From Asterella californica (lineage: Eukaryota > Streptophyta > Marchantiopsida > Marchantiales > Aytoniaceae): 64,000 nucleotides of DNA. Location of the stretch: assembly GCA_036924285.1 (NCBI GenBank), contig JAYKYS010000016.1:4092001-4156000 (forward strand). Reading direction: 5' to 3'. Of the stretch, positions 32,799-43,939 are shown in pieces. Positions within the stretch are counted from its first letter, which is position 1. Each line of letters opens with the position of its first letter. The notes below the pieces were generated by a model. The model had not been told where the DNA came from. It was given only the letters and a program-made list of their open reading frames with translations, and did not search any database. The position numbers were made by a program, and so were the translations under genes.

Positions 32799-32899
32799 GA
32801 AGTATCTTCAAGACCTCCTTGTATGCCAAAACGTATATCTCTTAGTTGGTAAGAGATCTCTCCAAGATTTTTGTGGTCTCCAGTAGCTCACCCTCCAAG

Positions 32900-33480
32900 C
32901 TACTAAATCATGAAGTTTCAACAGAAACTTCCCTAATCAAAAGAGGTGGTGATGATTGTACAAATTTTCAGAGAACTGAAATTTGTATATTTTTACTTCC
33001 CTCATGGTTGTCAACCCCGTCCACTTTGAAAAATTCTTCCTCCCTCTTCAGACCTCATCTTCTCATGAATTCTTTTGTCCTGGATAGCTTATCAGCCACT
33101 CTAAAACACTGGAAAGTTTCTCAGAAAAATAAAATTCACAGAAAATCTGACACTGACTGTAAATATGTTTTTAGAGAACATAATTCCTCAACTCTCACGA
33201 ATAAACCCCCTCAACTTTGAAAATTCATTGCTGCCTCTCTAGACCACCTTTTCCTATGATTTCTTCTGTCTTAGATAGATTATCAGCCAATCTAAAACAC
33301 TGGAAAGTTTCACAAGAAAATAAAATTCACAGAAAAGTTGACAGCGACTGTACAAATTTTCCAGAGAGCAGAATTTCTAAATTCACAAATTTATCTCCTC
33401 TAATAACTTTTCTCTCCTCCTTTCTCTACAACTCTTGTTGCACCCTCTTTCAACTCTCCTCAAACCCTTTCTAAGTGAAC
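32900..33480 (-). repeat. D1 leader tandem repeats, about 190-bp period
   Basis: Imperfect units share AAAATTCACAGAAAA (33131 and 33322), the TATCAGCCA-TCTAAAACACTGGAAAG block and a TTGAAAA/TTGAAAATTC edge. D2 has one more repeat at the same place. No ORF of note; the leader of the element is here non-coding. Confidence 0.75.
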
Positions 33481-33664
33481 AAGATGTAAAGAATGACTTC
33501 AAACGCATCATATATCACTACGGGATACACGAAAGGTTCTAACGTTGCTAACATCGCGTTAGCTCTCTCTCCTCCCAACGTTCTCTCCATGTGCTCTCTC
33601 ATAATCTCCTTTTGTTGAATATAGAACTGAACTCTAAACATCGTTCAACGATCCCTTCAAGTGA

Positions 33665-33684
33665 GGTCCCGGCAACGGAACCAA
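33665..33684 (-). promoter_or_regulatory. D1 primer binding site
   Basis: On the minus strand TGGTTCCGTTGCCGGGACC lies 4 bases inside the 5' LTR. It resembles the TGGCGCCGTTGCCGGGG primer site used by many plant elements (complement of the tRNA-Asp 3' end), with changes at the start. Confidence 0.7.
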
Positions 33685-33688
33685 AAAT

Positions 33689-34803
33689 GTAAACCCTCCG
33701 CGGTCCTATCGATCAACTACCCCCCCGATCTCTCAACCTCCACGATCGTCATCCACAAATCTGCAACATGTCGGGTCTGTCTCTCACTCAGGGGTCACCT
33801 CTGATGGCTTTGATGGAAGCACACCATGAACTTGAAGAGAAAATGCTAAGTTCACTCATTCATATACTCACAAACTTATCAACTAAAATTCTCCATAAAC
33901 TCATCAACTAAAATCCTCCATTCTAACGACGTCTCTCAAGTTCTCACATGCTAAAAATATCCCACACTCTCTATATTACTCAAGTTGTCATTACGACGAT
34001 GTGAAAACAAGGATGAGGAGCTCTTCTCTACTCCTCTATTTATACATTCTAGGTTTTTACTTTGGTACCCTCCGGTAACTCAGCCGTAACTACTTTTACC
34101 GGGTTTTACTAAGATATTACTTAAGGTAAAAGCATTGATCACATGGGCTTTTTATCTTTTCACATGGGCTTATTCCTTCAAAGTCAACAACTTCTAGAAG
34201 GATTCTGGAATATTCTCAAGGAATCTCGAATTTCCACCCCCCTCTACACTAGGACCCACTAAAAAGGAAACATGTGGAATCTCTTCTTGTTTTTAATGCC
34301 CACAAAGTCCACAACTTTAATCTAACCACTAATATCAAGTCAAAAAGGAAATAAGGGATACTTTCCACCTCCTTTCTACCTTTTAGACAAGATGACAAGA
34401 TAGTAGTGCTCACTCTTTAGGGAATATCTGATTTCCACCCCCTCTCTACACTAGGACTCACTAAAAAGAAAACATGTGGAATCTCTTCTTGTTTTTAATG
34501 TCCACAAAGTCCACAACTTTAATCCAACCACTAATATCAAGTCAAAAAGGAGATAAGGGATACTTTTCACCTCCTTTCTACCTTTTAGACAAGATGACAA
34601 GATAGTAGTGCTCACTCATTAAGAAATATCTGAATTCTGCCAAAAGTACAGCTAAGTTTAACCATAACTAACTTTTAGCTAGTCTTGACTAACTTGATAC
34701 CTCCTTAAAGTACTTGGGCAGCAAATAAACATTCTCAACACTTAGTTATAACTAAATACCTTACTAATAGACAAACTTCCTATGTGTAACATAGGTCGTT
34801 ACA
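33689..34803 (-). repeat. D1 5' LTR
   Basis: Same limits and internal 202-bp duplication as the left LTR. It ends at GTTACA, after which C1 sequence resumes. Confidence 0.93.
34036..34044 (-). promoter_or_regulatory. D1 TATA box
   Basis: Minus strand TATAAATAG, a good plant TATA consensus, inside the 5' LTR and conserved in the other LTR. Transcription would start roughly 30 bases toward lower coordinates. Confidence 0.6.
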
Positions 34804-35615
34804 GAGGAGCGAGAGAAGAAGAAAGAAGTCTTCTTCTCACAGCAGAAGACGACATCCTCAAGTAGAAGACGGTGCAACTGTACGCACGTTTGTTGTCTTC
34901 CTCCCCAAACTATTACAAGCAGGGATGGCTTGTTACTCAGGATCCGGACTAGAAGCCTGTCGGAATCTTAATTTCTCCTTTTCGTCTTGTTTTTCTCTTG
35001 TTTGGATTTTCCCTTCTTCCCCATCTTCTCCCATCTTCCCCATCTTCTTACCTTCTTCTAGTGAGCTTCCGAGACTTCTATTGAGCTTCCGTGAAGGTGA
35101 ATGTCGTTGTAGTGCTGTAAGAAGATTATTTCTGTAGGCAGAAGCCTGAGAAGGCTACAGGGGGCATACACCCTGTGATTAATCTAACCCGTTGGAATGA
35201 GAGTGGGAGAGTAGAGTGTAACAGCCGTTGCTAGTCGACTTTTGCGAAGCAGGAATAGTCTTCTGGAGGTGTGAGAAGCCGAGTTGAACCTCCAGAAGCC
35301 GAGAATTGCTTCGGGAAGACGGTACTGAGAAGACCGGAAGAAGTGACCTGGAAGCAGGAAGCGTCTTCTCGAGCTTCTCTGTGAATAGTTGTGTGATATT
35401 TTAGTTAGTAGTTGTTGGTTTAGGTCCAGAGCATCTTTTGGGCGAGTCTGGAAGACGCGTGGTTTTGTGAGAAGACGGGATTTCTAGACAAAACTCGTGT
35501 GTTTGTGTGTTTGAACAGATCTTAGAACTTAGAGCAGCGTTACTTGTGCAAATCCTCTGTGGGAACGATATCTTGTATACTAAATGGGCAAAAGAAGTAA
35601 TCTTGCGACACTACA
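34804..35615 (+). repeat. C1 right end
   Basis: Resumes GAAGAC-rich sequence after D1 and ends GACACTACA. No gene recognised; the frames at 34925-35137 are without domain. The last 250 bases align with the older copy at 37046-37419. Confidence 0.7.
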
Positions 35616-36179
35616 CTTTCTGCATCCCGTCGCCTTCAAATCGTCATTGCGCTCAATCCGCAAAAGCATTCGATGGTGAAATTTGGGATCAGAGCTTCAA
35701 CAACTGACAGACTACAAGCTCATGAAATCTGATCTCAATCTGACGGCTCAATCACTCAAACTCCTTAATCTTACAATCGGAACAAAAAGCTATGTACTCC
35801 CATCACTCTATGAATTCAAATCGCCATAACGTATGCCTTGGACCTCCAAATCGAGTGAAATTTGGACTCAGGTTGCTCCTCCCGTCGAGAGCTCTCCGTC
35901 CATGCCCTCTGATCTCGAAAATCTTTCGACAAAGTGCCCCGATCCTCCCAGAGCGCACACTTAGGTAGATGACAAGTTATCTTCACTTTGGAAGACCAAT
36001 GGGAAGTTAAAGGACTCAACCTTTTCCTTTTCTGTCCCATGGAGACCCCCAGTAGATAATAGAGCATTCTAAGCTCATAATAGCAAGTTTTAAATCCCAT
36101 TACACCATAACTTCTACAACTGTGCGCAAAATGCACTTATACGCGTAATTTACATACTAATTGGTCCCACAACATGACA
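35616..36179 (-). repeat. A1 5' LTR, outer part
   Basis: Continues the A LTR exactly where it was cut at 20568 and ends CATGACA. ACGG follows. Confidence 0.9.
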
Positions 36180-37045
36180 ACGGTAGATGTGTCCATGGAG
36201 TCGAGGATCAAGACATCTACCAAGCGGCGACTGCTAGGTTAGATGAGTTACCAGCTAGGCCGGCGATTGACTGTGCTGGTTTGGCACCAGGTGTGGTGTT
36301 GTTGGGATAAGTTCTATCTTCTCTTTGGTGGCACCTTCAATGAAGGTGTATCGATCATACAAAGTCTGGTTAGACTCTGGAGTCCAACCGTTGATGTTGA
36401 AGAAGATGATATGTATTAGTTTGGGTCCGAGGAAGTCCGAGGTGAAGAGATGCACATTCCAGCTGCAGACATCACTAGCAAGACCAAGGGATACAACAGC
36501 TCTACACATGACATGCGAGATGCTGACGATGAGAGTTCCATCAGATCATCCCACATATGACTCCTATGTCATCGTTACGACCGTGGAGTCTTATGATGTG
36601 TTGGTTGGAGGTGTTGAGTTCGTGATCGAGTATTGAGCGGAGACAACATCTTATAGATCAGATTGGTAGTCTGGTGAAAGACAAATGAGTCGCTTACCAG
36701 TGCGGTTTAGTGCTAGAGTTGAGACAATAGAGCCTACACCAGGGACGATCACATGCGTTGTAGGGTTTAGTTCGATCATCACCTGGCCGAACGAGTTGTT
36801 AGAAGACAATGCTCATGCAGAGGATACTCCGGTCTTTGAGGAGGTGCGAGACATGCCTAGCATGACTAAGATAATACAATGTGTCTTGGACCATCTGTCT
36901 TGGATGTTCCACTCTAGAGTTCAAGTGGAGAGTTGCAGCTGTATGTTGTGTCGGCACAAGTCTGGACCCCTTTAAAAGTCCATTTGGTCAAAGAGACAGT
37001 GGGTGGTAATTAACTCGAGAGAAAAATCTAAGGTACACAAAAGTT
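36180..37045 (+). pseudogene. E1 gag-protease, right of the A1 insertion
   Basis: The E frame resumes after ACGG (VDVSMESRIKTST) and soon breaks. A second frame shows DIYQAATARLDELPARPAIDC. Further on, YDSYVIVTTVESYDVLVGG and, after a stop, SRLPVRFSARVETIEP look like the retropepsin-to-linker part of a Ty3-type polyprotein. Assignment to protease is by pattern only; the catalytic Asp motif is not clear. It stops where C2 begins. Confidence 0.5.
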
Positions 37046-37419
37046 GACGGATCTCTTCTTATCACATCAGAAGATGTCATCCTCAACAAGAAGACATCCT
37101 CCTGACGAGATTTACTTCAGGAAGCCGACGTGAGAAGACTAGAAGCCTTGGCAAGGGACTATTAATCGTCTTTCTTGTCTTCTTTGTGTACATTTATGTT
37201 GTATTTGAAGTAGTAGTTGTATGTTATGATCCAGAGCACCTTTTGAATGGTCTTCAAGCTGTGTGGTTGTGTCGGTTAGAAGAAACTTCTGGGTAAAATC
37301 AGTGTGTTTGTGAGTTGTACAAATCTTAGAAGTTAGAACCGTGTAACTAGTGTAAATCTTCTTGGAAACAAAATCTTTTATGCTACAATGGTGTAAAGGA
37401 GAAATCATGAGACATTACA
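37046..37419 (+). mobile_element. C2: older fragment of the C element right end
   Basis: It aligns with 34822-35615 with substitutions and a large internal gap, sharing blocks such as GAAGAC-ATCCTCAA, GTCCAGAGCA (GATCCAGAGCACC here) and the end GAGACATTACA. Its end next to unrelated DNA at 37420 confirms the right border of family C. Confidence 0.65.
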
Positions 37420-37785
37420 AGAATAAACTCTTCCCAAGTAGCTCCTATGAACTCGAATGATCTCCCTCACATGCTCTCGTAACTCAACTACAACGACAAG
37501 CTCAAACGTTTGTACCATTTCTTTTTCTACTACTTTGTTTAGCTCCATCTCCCTCGAGTAGTACTTCAAGTACTTGGACACATTTCTCTAATCAAACTGA
37601 TCCAACAATCCCACAACAGATTGCAAAGCTTTGGTAGTCATTGTCTCTTTTCGTTCAGCGGTTTGCTGTAGTTGCATTATCAACGCGAATGCATCGAGCA
37701 ATTGTATGTCAGACCTAGTAAGTTTGGTAACTTTTGGAGCCTCATCAGAAGTGAAATGAGATAATAATTCAACGTCTATGGTTGC
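37420..37785 (-). pseudogene. Gag N-terminal relic next to C2
   Basis: Read on the minus strand it gives LQQTAERKETMTTKALQSVV, then LDQFD-stop-RNVSKYLKYY and MELNKVVEKEMVQTFELVV. This is the same segment as the start of the B2 gag (DERKETLATKALQAVV, DVSRYLRHYV). Its lower end is the C2 border, so C2 inserted in it or removed the rest. Confidence 0.75.
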
Positions 37786-37909
37786 AAAACCACAAATGTA
37801 CCCCTCACCTAAGATGTTTCACGTCGAGTTCACCAACTGTAATTGTAATTTTTCTGTCTACAGATACACTGGGTATATGGCTGTACAGATGTATGTGGCT
37901 TGAACAGAT
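37786..37909. other. Short spacer, nothing recognised
   Basis: No match to R1 or R2 and no ORF of note; it could be the start of the gag relic leader. Confidence 0.4.
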
Positions 37910-39440
37910 TGACTCTAACAGAATCTCAACAGTATGTTCTACACCCATGTCATCTTGCTCTACAAGAATAGAAAACTCTTACATTTTTGTGTGAGAATCT
38001 CTAAGGGTTTGTCGGTTTAGCTCATGTCTTGAACAAACAGTAAAACATTATATTGAATGCTTGTCATAAAGACTACGAATTCTAGCATAATGAGATCTAT
38101 CATTCATTATCTTTGTCTTCATTCGAACAGTGATAATGTAAAGTTGGCCCAATATGACAAGATAAGAAGCAGATGATTGTATAAAAAAAATGTTGCTAAA
38201 CCTCTACTTCTCCAATCCTTACGTGGACATTGAGGCAAGCTCCATATAACTCACCGTTTTGATTGTTTGCAGCTCGAAGTATCCAACCATGGTCTCTTTT
38301 GATTCCATTGTTTCTTCTCACACACCTCCTTTTCCTAAAATTATGTTGATGTCTGACCCATGATCCACAAGTGCAGTTACTGATTCAGAAAGCTCTCCAA
38401 GCGAACATACATTTCATTGCTGCACGTGCCCAATACCTCTATTTGAAGTTACAGTTTGTACTTGACTTTTCCTCCTTGAGTTCCTCATCATCATTCTCAA
38501 ATAACAACATTACCACCAACTCATACCTCATGCTTGACATCTCTGAATCCTTGAACGTCAATAACATCTATCACTTAAATCATCTAACTAGTCACTTGTT
38601 CTGCTAACACCTGCCTCTTCCTTTTCACGCTATCATGAAATTTTCTTTTTGCAATATCAAGTACCTCACAAAGAAAAAACTCAACTCTGACATCTAGAAT
38701 ATGTTGCTCCAGAATAGTACGCAAGTTGTCTGCTGTTTTGATGTCAGCACAGATGCTCTTGCATCTAGGTAGAAGCATCTCGTCTTCTTTTGTCTTCTAC
38801 AATCGCATCTTGTTCATTACTTGCTTCCAAAAACATTCGAACAGAAGTTATATGTATAAGGTCCTTCCATCCTGTAGTCCTCTTAATACTTCTGTGCCTC
38901 TCTTCATTACTTCAACAGCTTGCTTAACCAGAGTTGGGTTATAAGGCACACTCCAATTCTAGAAATTTTCACTTGGAGATACGATCCCATGCTCATGGAA
39001 CAACTCAATCCTTGAATCCAAGCAAAATGATTTTACTTCTATCTCTCAACTGTTATAATCACCTTTAGTCGACCATTTTGAGATCAAATCCAATCCAAAC
39101 ATAGGACTATTTTACATTATACAACCAGCACGACGTCAACTATATTTTTCCTTTAACAATACTAAAATATCATCTCTCAAACTCTCGAGACACTCAAAAA
39201 CGTGACTCTAGATACCGGTTTGACCCCCTTGACTTTGAACGATAATAACACTCCGCTTAGAACTCTAAATCTATCAACCATTTCTTCCAAATTGTAGGTG
39301 CGCTCAAGAGGTTTCCAACGAGATCTCACAATCCGCAAATGAAGAAGTCTTTTGGAACTCCAAAATCGTCCTTAGAACTTAGATGAACTTGAATGATCAA
39401 AAATGGATCAATGAAAAAAAAGATTGGAGATCACTTCAAA
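37910..39440 (-). pseudogene. Gag-protease relic in R3
   Basis: Third copy of the decayed minus-strand gag-protease. The VDHGSDINI protease patch is at about 38400-38340, and a gag patch with the ADIKTADNLRTILEQHILD segment is open at 38584-38778. Same stops and frame losses as R1 plus its own. Confidence 0.65.
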
Positions 39441-40225
39441 AAGAAGAAATTCACCAAATTCCAATAAGAAGAAACAACAAGTTAGAGAACAAAACTGGTA
39501 AGACTTGTTCTCAACTTTAATAAAAACATCTTATGTAACTTTCTTGAACAAATGCACAATGCTTGATTTTACTTTTTCTCTTCCTTGCATAAATTGATGC
39601 GATGTACAACTTGGCTATACCGCACATTATAACCATCTTCTGTTTCGCTTCACAGTCCTGCATATTGTATATAGATCAATTGTGACTATCTCTCTCCAAA
39701 ATGAACATATTCAAGGATGAAAGACTTGTTTCTTGTTGTTTGGTATGTAGTGTGTAGATAATGAGAATATCAAGTTCTTCCCGTCGCTTCCTAAGCATGG
39801 ATGGTCTATTAAGCAGGTGATTACAATCTGCACTACTGATCATATACTTGAAAGATATAGATATTCTCGATAACATGGTTACAATGAGAACTTGTTCTTG
39901 TTTTTGTATTTTGCAGTTCATCGTGGATGATAAAGTGGAGCTTAGTGAAATTGGCAATGACCGAGTGATTGTAAGGAGAGGAACAGTAGTCTGCTTAGCT
40001 GGAAAATTGACTTTCCAATAGCAGGAGATAGTCTTTCGTACCACCAAAGTCCAGTTGATTGAGGTTTATAATCCTCAACTCCTGTTGTATGTAAAGAATA
40101 TGAACGATGACCCTCCGTAATTGGTTCTTGGCGATGCTTTGAGCACTAGTGTGATATGGCTAGGGAACTCAGTTAGGAAAGCGATCATTGATCGCACCAT
40201 GATAGCCTCGAGGATTAAAAAATAG
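39441..40225 (+). pseudogene. Spliced-gene relic, R3 copy
   Basis: Only the end of the upstream exon survives (NSNKKKQQ, then one base lost), followed by the intron 39498-39916 and exon 2 at 39917-40225, which has the same length (309 nt) and the same TAG and TAA positions as in R1. Intron splice signals are kept. Confidence 0.6.
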
Positions 40226-40440
40226 CGGGGCTGTATATATTAGAAACTGGATAAGTTTTGGAGTGTCTTCATCAAAATGCTCGAACTCCTCTTTAGACCT
40301 CTGCTTCTAAGTTTAGAGTTTTACAAAAGTCCTGACAGAGAGATGAATTATTCATTATGTGAAATGATTCACATCACGACACCGTCCTACTAGAGGATAG
40401 GTGAGATCAATAGGAGCGGGGTTAGGTAGCTTGGCGTCAC

Positions 40441-40835
40441 GTGTGGTGAAGAGATTTCAACACTTTGGTTAGAGCTTAGTGCTCGCGGTTGACACAGGGG
40501 TTGTCATCACGGAGGTCCATGGAGGTTCCAATGGAGATTCCAGTGGAGATCAAGCTGTAGTAAGCAGTGGGTTCACACGGAGTGGTGTGAGATGTCAACC
40601 AGTAGCACCGGTCTCATCTGCGGAAGACATCAATTCAGACGAGCACGTGGTTGGAGATACACATAGTCTCGTCACATCGTTGTTGTGGGACATGGACGAG
40701 ATCTATGGGGTCCCCCGATATGATACTCGGATATGGTAGGTATCATTGAGCTGGATGACTTCATCCAGGAGTTCGACAGTTGGTGCAATCTGCAACATAC
40801 GCAGAACCCACAGTTTTTCACACCCTTCATGACGT
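40441..40835 (+). pseudogene. E3 gag, N-terminal fragment
   Basis: Open at 40479-40739 (VVITEVHGGSNGDSSGDQ; GVRCQPVAPVSSAEDINSD), matching E2 at 60769. After a frame break it shows IELDDFIQEFDSWCNLQHTQ and stops at FTPFMT where the F LTR begins at 40836. Confidence 0.75.
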
Positions 40836-42344
40836 TGTCGAAGTGTGATCCGTCAACGTAGGAAAGCGCGAGGCTTCTGGCCGTGGTTGTTTACTCAAGA
40901 GGTTGGCTTTCAGATCACAACAGGGGCTATAAACACTCACACAGGTGTGTAGGATCCTCTAATATGCTCAAAAGCGAAATTTAGGTCTAACTATTAGTAA
41001 TAGGTTTAGGCGGTGAACTTTGACACTCACGGAGAGGAAAACTATGAAGGTTTAGACTTCTAAACTTCCCCTACATGTAAATAAGGTCCTATTGAACACA
41101 CACACGAAGTTTCAGCCTGAGATCAAATTCCACCACCGAGATGTGGACAGAAAAGTTATGAGTAAGAAAATTATAGTAATTTCTAATACCCAGATGGCTA
41201 TTTTGACCTATAACAGAAGATTGGCTCGATCACTTTCAAAGATTCTTACAGGATTTGAAGTCTACAGGACGTTGAACATCCCTGTGAAGTTGGGACTCCT
41301 GATTGTACACAGAACTCTAGATCTCTTTCTCTGAAGTCGCTGCTCTAGATTAAGAGCTTTTCAGACCCCCTCTGCTTCAGCGGCCGCCAGGATTTGAAGT
41401 CTACAGGACGCTGAACATCCCTGTGAAGTTGGGACTCCTGATTGTACACAGAACTCCAGATCTTCTTCTCTGAAGTCGCTGCTCTAGATTAAGAGCTTTT
41501 CAGACCCCCTCTGCTTCAGCGGCCTCCCTGAATTACTCAGCCACTCAAATGATCAAAACTTTTTGGACAGTCGTAGCCCTGCTGACGGTGAACGCAACCA
41601 CGAAGTTTTGAAGCATTTTCCTCAATTCTGCTGCAATTGATGCTGAAAACCCCAAAATCAACAAAAGTGACGCAGTTTTGGCACAATCCGAACTTCAATT
41701 AGGCATAACTCCTTGTTTATTGATCCAAATTGATCAAGAATTTCACTAACAGTGCCTTGCTTGACGAGCTCTACCTTCCTGTGTTCTCAGATTTCGCAAT
41801 GTCCTTATCTATTGCTCGAAATCCCCTTTAGATCTCTATTTCTAAGTTTAGAGTTACACAAAAGACAGAAATGAACCGAGGAGAATTCATAGTTCCATTT
41901 GGTTGTCTTTTTGTGCCTTAAACCATGTGGTAACTTAGTTCTACTCAATGACTACCACGTCAAGTCCCCTAAAGTGCCAACGTATATCTTAAACTACCTA
42001 AAAAGACACGCAGCCCTGAAAGTAAACTTAAACCAGCTAAAAAGCGTGCATGGGCAACACGTAAGTACAACCCATGAGCTTAAACCCTATCAACATGGTA
42101 AATCTAAGTTATGTACATTGAACATCGTAGACAAGTAAGAAGTTACTTGCACAAGCGCACAAATGCTTGAACAAGATAACTAGCATACTATCAGTCTGCT
42201 AGGACTCAAAATAGTGTTAACACCGTATGCAAAGGTGTCAAACATATACATAAACGACTAGAAGTAATAGGAGCTAACTTCTAGAACTACTAAACTCAAG
42301 TGTCGGAGTAGAAATGTAACATGTAACCGCCAAGTAGCGCGACA
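40836..42344 (-). repeat. F: LTR (1509 bp) of another family
   Basis: Ends TGTCGAAGTG and AGCGCGACA, perfect TGTCG/CGACA inverted termini. On its right lies a polypurine tract and a polyprotein tail read on the minus strand, so this is the 3' LTR of a minus-strand element whose body is gone. It contains a 139-bp tandem duplication. A fragment of the same LTR is part of the R unit. Confidence 0.75.
41250..41525. repeat. 139-bp tandem duplication in the F LTR
   Basis: Two units (41250-41388, 41389-41525) both start AGGATTTGAAGTCTACAGGA and end CTGCTTCAGCGGCC. Only a handful of differences, so it is recent. Confidence 0.9.
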
Positions 42345-42449
42345 TCCACCCCCTCTGAACCTGCACATCCCGGTATATGCCAGATCTAGATCAAGACTCT
42401 TCAGCTTCAGCTTCAAATTCATCTTCAACCTCCATTGAGTCTTCAGCTT
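42345..42449 (-). pseudogene. F polypurine tract and acidic polyprotein tail
   Basis: On the minus strand the tract AGAGGGGGTGGA abuts the LTR, preceded by a short Glu-rich coding tail (EVEDEFEAEAEES, stop) like the end of the B polyprotein. The rest is replaced by D2. Confidence 0.6.
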
Positions 42450-42769
42450 CATTGCCGAGACCTCACTTGAAGGGATCATTGAAAGTGTTTAGAGTTCAGT
42501 TCTATATTAGACAAAAAGAGATTAAGAGAAAAAGCATGGAGAGAACGTTGGGAGGAGAGAGAGCTAACGCGATGTTAGCAACATTAGAACCTTTCGTGTA
42601 TCCCGTAGTGATTTATGACGCATTTGAGATTATTCTTTACATCTTGTTCACTTAGAAAGAGTTTGAGAAGAGTTGAAAGGGGATGAAACCAGAGTTGTAG
42701 AGAAAGGAGGAGAGAGAAATTATTAGAGGAGAAAAATTTCTGAGTTTTAGTATTTCTATTCTCTGGAAA

Positions 42770-43340
42770 ACTTTTACAGTCATTGTCAGATTTTATGTGA
42801 ATTTTATTTTCCAGTGAAACTTCCTAGGACTGTAGCTTGGCTGATAACCTATCTACGACAAAAGAAATCATAGGAAAAGGTGGTCTAGAGAGGGAGCAAT
42901 GAATTTTCAAAGTTGAGGGGGTTTATTTGCGAGAGTTGAAAAAGTTTACAGTCATTGTCAGATTTTCTGTGAATTTTATTTTCCTGAGAAACTTTCCAGT
43001 GTTTTAGATTGGCTGATAAGCTATCTAGGACAACAAAAATCAAGAGAAAAGGTGGTATGGAAAGAGAGCCATGAATTTTCAAAGTTGAGGGGGTTTATTC
43101 ACGAAAGTTGAAGAATTCTACTCTCTGGAAAAATTTTACAGTTATTTTCAGATTTTCTGTGAATTTTATTTTCCTGTGAAAACTTCCAGGATTGTAGCTT
43201 GTCTAATGAGCTACTAGAAGAAACAAAAATCATGAGAAGATGATGTCTGAAGAGTGAGATAGAATTTTTCAAAGTAGAGGGGTTGAAAGCCATGAGAGAA
43301 GTAAAAATATACAAATTTCAGTTCTCTGCAAATTTATACA
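42770..43340 (+). repeat. D2 leader tandem repeats
   Basis: Units marked by GATTTTCTGTGAATTTTATT (42789, 42961, 43151) with period about 172-190 bp, each followed by a TTCAAAGTTGAGGGGGTTTA-type block. Same array as in the D1 leader. Confidence 0.75.
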
Positions 43341-43498
43341 GACAGCACCATCTCTTTTGATTAAAGAATTTTCTATTGAAACTTCATTAGTTAGTAGCTT
43401 GGAGGTTGAGCTACTGGAGATCACAAAAATATTGGAGAGATCTCTTACCGATTAAAAGATATACGGTTCGACATACAAGGAGGTCTTGAAGATACTTC

Positions 43499-43816
43499 AT
43501 GGAGAATCCAGTTCGAGTGCCGAGGTAGAAGAAGAGACGTTTGGGAGTTAGAACGGAGACGGAAAAGCCAAAGTTAAGTATAGAGACGTTGCGATTAAGC
43601 ATCTATTGCAGTTGAGGTGCCCTTTTTGCTCTATATCAAGAAGCTTCTGCGAGCATCGGTGCAGATGCGAAGAAGATTGAGTTCAAAGCATCATTCACTG
43701 TGGAGGCCACGAATGCTCTTGGTGAAGTAGGGTGTGATCTTTACAAGAATGACTTTAAGATGTCTGCTAGGATCAGTACAGACGATGGTCATGATGATAT
43801 TATCATGGACTCTTAA
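43499..43816 (+). pseudogene. D2 leader ORF1 with two nonsense codons
   Basis: Exactly co-linear with D1 ORF1 (318 nt, no indels). TAG replaces the Trp codon after MENPVRVPR, and a TGA lies further on. The rest keeps the same pattern (KKIEFKASFTVEA, DIIMDS). Confidence 0.75.
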
Positions 43817-43939
43817 TTTTAGATTGGCTTTTATTTCGTGTATAGCATGTATAATACACGATTTTCAATATAAAGCTCGGAAGAGTTAAGAAAGTGATGT
43901 AGAGTTATTTTCCTCAAAGATATTTTGTCCACTTAATGG

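Larger units (their letters stand above)
25651..34803 (-). mobile_element. D1: full-length Ty3/gypsy LTR retrotransposon with leader ORFs
   Basis: Two LTRs of 1117 and 1115 bp, differing at roughly a dozen sites by eye (about 1 percent), enclose about 6.9 kb read on the minus strand: primer site, two small leader ORFs, gag, protease, RT, RNase H, integrase, polypurine tract. The LTR ends are TGTAA and TTACA. An exact target duplication is not visible: GGAGC precedes the left LTR and occurs again 2 bases beyond the right LTR. LTR similarity makes it one of the younger insertions here, yet gag-pol already has several stops. Confidence 0.93.
20569..35615 (+). mobile_element. C1: GAAGAC-rich element of unresolved class, carrying D1
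   Basis: It splits an A LTR precisely: CTTTA before and CTTTC after, in place of CTTTT in the uninterrupted LTR, so a 4-5 bp target duplication is likely. The ends are TGTGGTGCTC and GCGACACTACA, which are imperfect inverted repeats (TGTRGTG). Without D1 it is about 5.9 kb. I cannot find LTRs, a reverse transcriptase, a transposase or a Rep/helicase domain. It encodes one coiled-coil protein relic on the plus strand. An older fragment of the same right end sits at 37046-37419. A large non-autonomous LTR derivative is my best guess. Confidence 0.75.
14835..36179 (-). mobile_element. A1: family A LTR retrotransposon, deletion derivative, carrying nested C1 and D1
   Basis: It is bounded by ACGG at 14831-14834 and 36180-36183, and by LTR ends TGTCGTAGC and CATGACA. 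It reads on the minus strand: split 5' LTR on the right (35616-36179 plus 19096-20568), primer site, gag-protease, integrase, 3' LTR on the left. It lacks RT, RNase H and the integrase zinc module through one deletion at about 16456, so it could only have moved with proteins supplied by another copy. The own length without C1 is about 6.3 kb. Confidence 0.9.
37910..40440. repeat. R3: shortened third copy of the R unit
   Basis: Matches R1 from about 570 to 2095, then jumps near 39440 to the R1 equivalent of about 4635, continues to about 5520, then jumps near 40333 to about 6055. It is more diverged from R1 and R2 than they are from each other. It has no A element at GGCGTCACGTG, so it preserves the empty insertion site. 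Confidence 0.85.

Noticed and set aside
25646..34810. GGAGC as the D1 target duplication.
   Set aside because: On the right it is 2 bases away from the LTR end; I leave the duplication unresolved.
20569..35615. C1 as a Helitron.
   Set aside because: It has inverted-repeat termini and a likely CTTT target duplication, and no Rep/helicase trace or CTRR end with hairpin.
35605..35620. CACTACA at the C1 right end as a CACTA-transposon terminus.
   Set aside because: A right end should read TAGTG; here the motif is in the wrong orientation, and there is no 3-bp duplication or transposase.
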